NCBI GenBank assembly: GCA_013115135.1
Contig: JABANP010000540.1
Location: 1-34,626 of the forward strand
DNA length: 34,626 bases
Origin: Perkinsus olseni
Taxonomy: Eukaryota; Perkinsozoa; Perkinsida; Perkinsidae
Direction of reading: 5' to 3'
Positions 28,248 through 34,626 of the stretch are shown in pieces. Below the pieces are notes generated by a model. That model had not been told where the DNA came from, searched no databases, and saw nothing but the letters and a program-made list of their open reading frames with translations. The translations under genes were made by a program, and so were the position numbers. Each line of letters begins with the position of its first letter. The stretch's first letter is position 1.

Positions 28248-31200
28248 TTAGGACATCTGAGAAAAATACCCTGACCGAGGATCGAACCCGGGACCTTTCG
28301 GATGAGAGTGCTGCCTCTTACATATCTTCCGTCAGCTTGAAGGTAGGCCATCCGTAGCTGTGCAATTTCCAGTTCATTCTGGGAGTATCCATGTGATCCA
28401 TAGTAGGGCGTGTAGACCATTGCGGAGTGGTTGTATCCTGACAAAGCGTCACTCGCCACGAAATTCCCCTAAACGTCGCAGGCGGGCGATTTAGTCAGCA
28501 GCGGCTTCCAATAGCAAATCATCAGCAATTCATTGGGTCTCGATTAATGAGTTCACACCGATTGGTATCTTAAGGTTACTCGTGCACGACTCACTCAGGT
28601 CGAGCTCGTACAAAGATACTTCAATTTATCAGCGCAACCTTCGAAATTCCACCGACCCTTCGCCGTTTACCCCCAGCATAAGGTGACCCCGGTGGAGTCC
28701 CTGAGGGCGAGTTCGGTGAACTCTCCGAGAGCTTCTCTTGCGGCTGCGTCCTCAACGGCATGTCTACTGTATCCCCGCGAATCCCATTAAGGGTGGCAAG
28801 AATCGTAGCGTTCGTGTCTGGCTCCGCCGGTGAGTTGGGAACTCGAGCGTGTTGGTACAGTTCTTCAGACCGTATCCCGTGCAAGTCCGCGAGGTCTTGG
28901 CGCTCGTAGCTCCTCATCTGGAGCTGTTTCTCGTCGACTGTGCAGTCGGAAGGGACAGCGACACAAGGCAGGAAAGAATGGTTAAAAATAACACTAGCCG
29001 TCACAGCGTCACCGCAGGCTTCTTGAGGCTTCTTCTCGTCGCTCCCAAGGTGTGAGCCGCCCTGAGCAGCGACGGTCGAGTGAGATAAGAACGACCCCTC
29101 GGCGGGCCTACCATGGCAGCCTCCTTTTTCCTCTGTTCCATGAACTTCGACGTGTGTCCATGCTCAACATACCGAACATGTTTGCCACGGGCGTTCGCGA
29201 TTGCCCTGGAAAAATTCAGGTGATTGGGGACAGCGGAGCGATGGTCTTTCTACGCAACAGTTTCCCAAAGGGGTTCATTCTTCTCGAAGAGGACCATGGA
29301 GACGAGCTCGCTGTCCTCCTTCCAGCGTATCTTAGGTGTACTCTCGACCGATGCAGAGAGGTCCAAGGTGGCATCAGGCTTCTCCTCTTCTTCGTCTTCG
29401 AAGTCCTCAGACCCCGGAAGAGCCATAAGTCTAAAAACGTCTCTCCCGGGGATCGAACGCGGACCTTCGGACGGGCAACAGGATGCTCTACCACTCGACC
29501 AGACTTACGACAGAACACCCTGGTCTCTTGGCTTCGGCGTCGACTGTCCACCCTCTCCCCCACCCGCCTCCTCTCCCATCAAGTCCATCAGACAGTCCAA
29601 GTCAGCATCATCTCCTCCTAAGACGCAATCCCAAATCATCGAAAACCATGGCCTCGAGGACTTCACCCTTCGGAGGGTCGTCGCGGACGGGCTCGGCCAT
29701 CTGCTTCGGCGACTGGGCATCAGCCAACCTCGGCCCTTCAGATGACTCTGCCGACGGAGGACTGAGCGGAGCGAAGCGTGGCATGAATGCTCCTTTTTTC
29801 CTAGCCTTACTCTGGTGAAACTCTTCGCGGCGAAGGCCTGAGGAGCAATCCATAACCTTCGCGCGCCACGAAATTAAAACCAGACTCACGTTTGGGCGTT
29901 AGTCGCACTCGGCACCCCTGTCCACTGCCTGCCAAGGCCGCCTTCCTCGACTCAGTGACGATTGCCTTCCACTTCTCGAGTAGCGCTCGCCCAGCCGAAG
30001 CCACGCTCTCCGAGGCTATTGTGAATCGCTTCACTACGACCGTTACGACCTGTACACAAGCATTCAGCTTCATGCATCAACAGAATATGAAAAATATTCT
30101 GAATGATGGGGCCCGTTCCACAGTGAGCCAGTAAGGTTGCAGAGAACCCCCTGCACTCGCAAATCGATCAAAATGGCGCAGCGAAAGTGGCTCAAACGAT
30201 TAAAATCGACAGAGCCGGTCAACTCACTCGGCCAATGCCCGTGCTCCTGAGAGTGTCTTCGGTGATCTCCAGCTGGTCCAACGAGGACAGGCATGCGTCG
30301 ACTAAGGGTGTGTCGGGGTCCCTCTCACCAGCAAGTTCTCGAAGCCAGTCTCGTAGAAGCTCAATACCCTTCCGGTTGACGAAGCTGAGCATGCTCGCGT
30401 AATCCGAAGGTCCCTGGTTCGATCCCCCCACCTCGCAACAACCTCTGCCTTTGCTGCCTCCGCGGGGTCGTTAAAAACCGAGAGAAGTGCTCTTCGCTTC
30501 ACCGAAGGACTTTTCTCTCTCTCCAAGGCCTTCATAAATTTACGATTCACCTAACACCGCACCCCAAGCATCTCACTGGAAAAATTCGGAAGAAAGATGT
30601 CGCGCGCCACGAAATTATTTTAAGAGGGCCAGAAAAAACTAAATTTCCACGGAAAGACATCGGCCCAACCCTAATACGCCAAGCATGTTTTCAGCCTTCT
30701 CCTGCCTTGGCCATCAATGAATCTTCCAAATTCGTATCCAAGGTCGATGCATGACTTTCATCCAAAAAACGCGGAACCAATTCTCCACTCCCCGCTCCAA
30801 GATATTTTATTTCCCCTTCAGCCCGCCTCCCCAGTGCCCAGGAACTCCACGCCTTTGCGCTGCGCCATTCGTCAAACAACACCCTTTGATATCATACCCG
30901 ACCCAGGCAAGTGAATTCGAGAAATACTATGGTCGACCTAAGATACTACTAATTTTCAACCGGCATCAATGAGCCATAAAAGATTTCCTTTAATACGACC
31001 AGCCCGCCTCCTACCATCTCCTTGTTAGTAACCCTTCCCCTCAACAGCTTCGTCCTCTCCTTCGACTTCTCCACTTTTACAGCCACCTTCGCCGATCCTC
31101 GTTTGCCCTCAGACCGCCGCGTCTGCTGTCGTCGCCAAAAGCCCATCACGCATTCTTCGTCAAGGCCCTCAGTGCACGACAATCGATCAACCGTTTCACG

Positions 31201-31722
31201 ACTGGGCCAAGTGCCGCCCTCCTTTTCCCATGCCTCCGTCAGCTTCCTGGCCGCCTCGGGAGGGATCACCGAATCCCCAGCCATGTGCTCATCGTCGCAA
31301 AGACGATCCAGCAGGCTTTCTCCATGGCTTGCATGCGAATTTCCCTTTTCTGCCGGTGCTTCGCTCCGCTCGGATTTTTTAATCCCACCGCTGCGAACTG
31401 ATCCATCACTCTCCGGTGTGCCCGGAGAGCTCGAACCCGCACTGGAAAGATTCCTTCGCGGCCGTTTCAACCTACTACCCGCCGAACCAGACGTTGGTCG
31501 TCTTTTGCGTCGACAAGCCTTGTTAAAAAGATTCTCTTCGAAAGAAGCGTCTCCAACCCTCAGGCTAACGCTGGTCTCCGGTCGGGTGGTGAGGGGGTCT
31601 CGGCCCGTGGCTGCCTCCATCAGGTGGCGTATCTTTCTAGATTCTTCCTGCTGCGCAGCCACTGCACTCGGCAATTCGTTTCCAATCAAACCCGACCATG
31701 TAGTGCTAGCGTCGTCACTCAT
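28248..31722 (-). CDS. PNUTS/LUMINIDEPENDENS-like protein with homeodomain-like and TFIIS-N domains
   Basis: Exons that keep phase: 31015-31722, 30432-30550, 30228-30393, 29890-30049, 29509-29617 and 29254-29430; later ones near 28640-28937 and 28322-28440, with a tiny last exon 28248-28256 (Met-Ser-stop). Exon 1 from ATG 31722 has basic clusters and a homeodomain-like segment (WEKEGGTWPSRETVDRL, then VMGFWRRQQTRR). The next three exons form a TFIIS N-terminal domain (IELLRDWLREL, LEITEDTLRSTGIGR, SAGRALLEKWKAIV). Then comes an acidic stretch and STPKIRWKEDSELVSMVLFE, where KIRW fits a PP1-docking RVxF/W motif as in PNUTS. Homeodomain plus TFIIS-N is the plant LD layout; TFIIS-N plus a PP1 motif is the animal PNUTS layout. 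The likely role is recruiting PP1 for Pol II termination. Exons between 28938 and 29253 are unresolved. Confidence 0.8.
28257..28321 (-). repeat. 65-base intron made of a tRNA 3'-half-like sequence
   Basis: The last intron of the PNUTS-like gene: GTAAGA, then ATCCGAAAGGTCCCGGG and TTCGATCC with a well-paired T stem, then GGGTATTTTTCTCAG. The five T after the tRNA-like part serve as the polypyrimidine tract. Confidence 0.75.
29431..29508 (-). repeat. 78-base intron that is almost a whole tRNA-like gene
   Basis: Starts GTAAGT and ends TTTTTAG. Between them are an A-box region (TGGTCGAGTGGTAGAGC), GTCCGAAGGTCC, B box GTTCGATCC, and AGAGAC pairing partly with the starting GTCT. It is spaced like a tRNA, though the anticodon stem is degenerate. 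Splicing it out keeps phase. Confidence 0.8.
29860..29875 (-). repeat. AATTTCGTGGCGCGCG motif in a PNUTS-like intron
   Basis: Perfect copy, sense to the gene, within the intron 29618-29889 and about 14 bases after its donor. Confidence 0.7.
30394..30431 (+). repeat. 38-base intron that is an antisense tRNA 3' half
   Basis: The intron runs GTGGGG to GCGAG on the minus strand and joins exons in phase within the TFIIS-N domain. Its plus strand reads CGTAATCCGAAGGTCC followed by CTGGTTCGATCC, a tRNA variable region and T arm. Apart from the splice ends there is little else in it. Confidence 0.75.
30601..30616 (-). repeat. AATTTCGTGGCGCGCG motif in PNUTS-like intron 1
   Basis: Perfect copy, sense to the gene, about 50 bases before the acceptor at 30551. 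Confidence 0.7.
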
Positions 31723-32241
31723 GGAACTCCAGAATCAACCCAACAGATCTTCAGATCAAATCCTTCGCTCCCTTCGAAATAAGATACGAAAGCCTTCACA
31801 AGAACCTCCCCTCATCCAAGGCCATGATGAAGGAATTTTATTCGACCAAACAAGACGTCCCATGAACCCCCCAAGCATTTATGACACTCAGTCTTAACGG
31901 AAACTCAACGCTCGAAAGTGAGTTGGAAGAATCACTAAATGCTGAAGGATTTAAATCTTGTCGCGACCGGCGATGATAACTTGCTTTCAAAGAATGCCAA
32001 AGTCCTGAATTCAGCGAAAGTTCATCCACCGTCGGGCATCACTCATGATACCAAATTTTTCGTAATTTTCATTGCGATGGCCAAAATAAGAAAGCCAACC
32101 AAGGGGTCACACGCTCCCGAAAAATTACACTCATCAGAACTCCCTACTACTCGCTTCGGAAAAATTTCCGCAATCCAAAAACAGGCCAAAAATTTCCAAG
32201 GACTACGCGAGAAGAAAAGAAACGCCCTTGGGTGCACTCAC

Positions 32242-32334
32242 CGGAAAGATTTTGATATGCGGATGGGTCCAAGTTGGTGTGCCCGCCAATAGGGTTAACG
32301 CCACTCCAGTCGACCCTAGTAGATGCCAGATGAA
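32242..32334 (-). CDS. Possible upstream exon of unknown gene
   Basis: A minus-strand exon candidate with a strong acceptor (GCGTATCTTCAG just above 32334) and donor (GTGAGT below 32242). One frame reads HLASTRVDWSGVN and GHTNLDPSAYQNLS. It carries both intron-associated motifs immediately upstream. It could be a 5' exon of the PNUTS-like gene or belong to another gene; no domain is recognised. Confidence 0.35.
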
Positions 32335-32445
32335 CTGAAGATACGCAGAAGAACTGTCACGCGCCACAAAATTCAAGGCAGTACCCACAAGATCGAATCA
32401 AAATTCTAAAGTGTAACATTGCCCGGGAGCTTACAGTACTAGGCC

Positions 32446-32555
32446 TTCGTGACGAAGTGGCAGAGCTCGCGTGGCGGAGCCGTCAACTCTAGATAGTAAA
32501 ATATTCACTGCACGCGAGAGTCCCCGGTTCGAATCCCAAGCCCGCCATTTTTCTG
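32446..32555 (+). repeat. tRNA-like sequence with an internal hairpin
   Basis: It has a D-arm-like GACGAAGTGGCAGAGC, then arms CTCGCGTG and CACGCGAG, which are perfect complements around about 37 bases, then a B box GGTTCGAATCC, GCCCGCCA and five T. It resembles an intron-containing tRNA, but the acceptor stem does not pair and the T stem is poor. Probably a tRNA relic or SINE, not a working tRNA. Confidence 0.45.
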
Positions 32556-34073
32556 TCAAAATTTAAATTTCACGATCAATTAGAGAGAAGCGTTGCTGAA
32601 CTGTTTTGCGGATTTCATGCTAAGACGAAGTCAACCCGTTCGGGTTCACACACGCTTTGGCTGAAGGGAAATATTCGTACGCACGAACGGTCGAAATGGT
32701 GTGATTTCCACATCCGCTGTCTCACCGCCTGCAACGATTCACGGAGGGAGAGGGTTACCGAGGTTAACCGGTGGAGCCGTACTAAACGCCGAGAACGACA
32801 GGTGGAGCAGGCAGCCGACGGCGAAGCGAAGCCAATTCGTGGAGGAAAAACTGGCCTTCAACAACTTGCTCGCTTGAACAAGCATGGACAATGCAGTTTA
32901 GTCATAGTGAGATACTGAGACTCTCAGTCTGAGAGCGATCATAGTTTTGATGATAGTTTTGTAGGATAGCAATAAGTCCCGCTTCCTCTGAACAATCTCC
33001 GATTGAGACGAAGGAGTTGAAACGATCTCCTTCGGAGTAACGAGTAACTCACACAGACCCCCGAGAACGGGGCGAAAATTTTCAATATTTTCGGTATTAG
33101 TAACGACTCGCTGACAGCCGTTTCCTCAGGAACGAGGTAAAAACTGATTGTAATCAATAAAACAATTTTCAGAATCTAAAAACAACTATATGAACGTTCT
33201 GTAGGTAAAATTTCTGCAAAAAATATGAAAATTACAGTTTTCCACGTAAAATTCATACTTTTCCTCAAATAAGATCGGAAAATTCCGCAACTTGAACCTA
33301 AATTTGACCTTCAACCTATTAATTTCCAAGCAACATCAACATCCGACTTCGCCGTACTCATACCCTGCCCTGTCCCGTCGCCCTCCCCTCACTACATGTC
33401 TCGTAACCCATTGACGCTTAGTCGTACTGGCCCTCGAAAAATGCAGAAGTGCAAAGACGGGCACCATCAGCAGGCACATCGTCACCACCTGAACGCGGAT
33501 GAAGGGGCTATGCAATTTTACAATTTTTGTATCAGATTTGATGCCAAGCGTTGCCTCTCCATTCCGTACAGACTAGGATCGACATTTGCGGAATCTTATT
33601 CGTACTTTACTCGTATTTTGCCACGAAAATGGCATCTGATTGAATACCATCTTTTCCAATATTCATGGAAGTCTACAGCGGTGTTCGGGCGGTTGAAATT
33701 CTCGCACATTCTTCACTGCCACTCGCGATGCACAAACCCCGCATGACTCAAACGTAATTCTTGAATCAGAATTTGTGAAACTCGGGGAGAGAATTTACTG
33801 GACTGGGTGCCATAGAGAGTTAGAATTTCTGAATTTGGTCCATCTTTCTTAGAGAACCCGGCTGATGGCCAAGACGATGGATCGATTCCGAAATTGAGAA
33901 TCGGCCTTAACGCGTTAGACAGTATCCCAGAATAGATGGGACAGTTTCGAATCAGTCCAAAATAATTTATTCATTTCTTAACTGCTCCCCTGGGATCTAC
34001 CATCTCGGAAATTCTGAACAGCTAAGGAATCTTTACCGTGTTTATTCAGCCAACTCCTTCTCAGTCCACTTAC
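32556..34073. other. Stretch without a confident gene
   Basis: A plus-strand frame from ATG 33396 (MSRNPLTLSRTGPRK and on) runs 116 codons but shows no domain and odd composition. Nothing else is recognised on either strand. Confidence 0.35.
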
Positions 34074-34133
34074 CGAGTAGCTCAGTCCAACGATACAGTC
34101 GTACCAGGTAACAGCGACGAAGACAACGCACAT
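34074..34133 (-). CDS. Possible first coding exon of a minus-strand gene
   Basis: ATG at 34133 gives MCVVFVAVTWYDCIVGLSYS up to a good GTAAGT donor. It is hydrophobic, like a signal peptide or membrane start. The 16-mer seen upstream of chitin synthase lies about 95 bases before this ATG in the same orientation. The next exon was not found. Confidence 0.25.
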
Positions 34134-34227
34134 GTAGCGATCTATCCGCTGGGCTGGGTGGGTATCATCTTCTATGAACACATAGTCAGCAGCGAAACTG
34201 AATCAAGCAAATTCCGTATCATCCCAT

Positions 34228-34243
34228 CTTCAACCTAAGATAC
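34228..34243 (-). promoter_or_regulatory. Second exact copy of the GTATCTTAGGTTGAAG element
   Basis: Reverse-strand copy of the 10092-10107 element, upstream of a possible minus-strand first exon. Confidence 0.4.
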
Positions 34244-34626
34244 GCTCTCACCTTGCAAGGGACTCTGTGAGACACACGAGCGCTCCGAAGAAACAGTGTT
34301 GTAGAATAAACGCCGGACCCGTGATAAGCGCCAATAGGAAACAGGAAAAACCAACGACCGTCGACCGATGCCAAATTTTATCTGAAAAAAATGAAAATTC
34401 TGATTTTCTTCATGCGAATTTTTGAGATTTTTTACCGGCCTTGGGAGAGACATATTCGAAATGATGTTGTAGAAAGTGGTGGAGGTCCTTTCCTGCAGTT
34501 TCGACTAGTTGCAAGGGTCGGGGACTGCGGGAGGGGCGCTGGGGTGAATCTTGACGACACATGAAGATGGACAAAAGACAAACTGGAATGGGATGAATTG
34601 CGGAATTTATGGTACGGAAATTAATG

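Noticed and set aside
31022..31897. 291-codon plus-strand frame
   Set aside because: It is antisense to exon 1 of the PNUTS-like gene, which has the better splice signals and domains.
1..34626. A spliced-leader RNA gene or telomeric repeat
   Set aside because: I looked for a leader ending TTGGCTCAAG and for telomere-like runs, and saw none.

Overview
The window is nuclear DNA of a eukaryotic protist. tRNA genes carry eukaryotic-type internal promoters, genes are cut by many short GT-AG introns (about 38 to 460 bases), and the proteins are typical of eukaryotes (chitin synthase, Mei2-type RNA binding, TRIM-type zinc fingers, a Bin3-type methyltransferase, a PNUTS/LUMINIDEPENDENS-like protein). 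The style of the Thr-rich secreted proteins and the mix of genes suggest an alveolate such as Perkinsus; that is inference, not proof.

Layout. Positions 1-4167 hold a tandem duplication of a secreted mucin-like gene (174-1139 and 2652-3587) plus tRNA-Thr, with tRNA-His, tRNA-Trp and tRNA-Gln between the copies. At 4224-7201 lies a recent LTR retrotransposon with 196-base LTRs, a 4-base target duplication and only the RNase H-integrase end of pol. At 7737-9904 is a secreted-protein gene with intact ends and a broken middle. A 17-exon chitin synthase gene (620 residues, every splice junction in phase) fills 10149-14642. A Mei2-like RNA-binding gene follows at 15086-16485, then on the minus strand a RING/B-box/coiled-coil/NHL gene (about 17730-21163); both have several frame breaks. 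The minus strand then carries a Bin3/MEPCE-like RNA cap methyltransferase (about 23174-26538, perhaps starting at 27416) and a PNUTS/LD-like transcription-termination factor (28248-31722). The last 2.9 kb has little that can be called.

Main unexpected signal. Introns of the chitin synthase and PNUTS-like genes repeatedly contain tRNA-like sequence, in both orientations. In three of the shortest introns (38, 65 and 78 bases) the tRNA-like piece is nearly the whole intron. Four of them share a T-arm module much longer than a plain B box. I read this as tRNA/SINE-derived intron gain (introner-like elements). Two further short repeats go with introns: AATTTCGTGGCGCGCG, always sense to its gene, and GCGTATCTT, 12 copies in the window and often just upstream of splice acceptors.

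Most exon coordinates come from hand translation and splice-phase matching. They are strong where a conserved domain continues across the junction and weak elsewhere.
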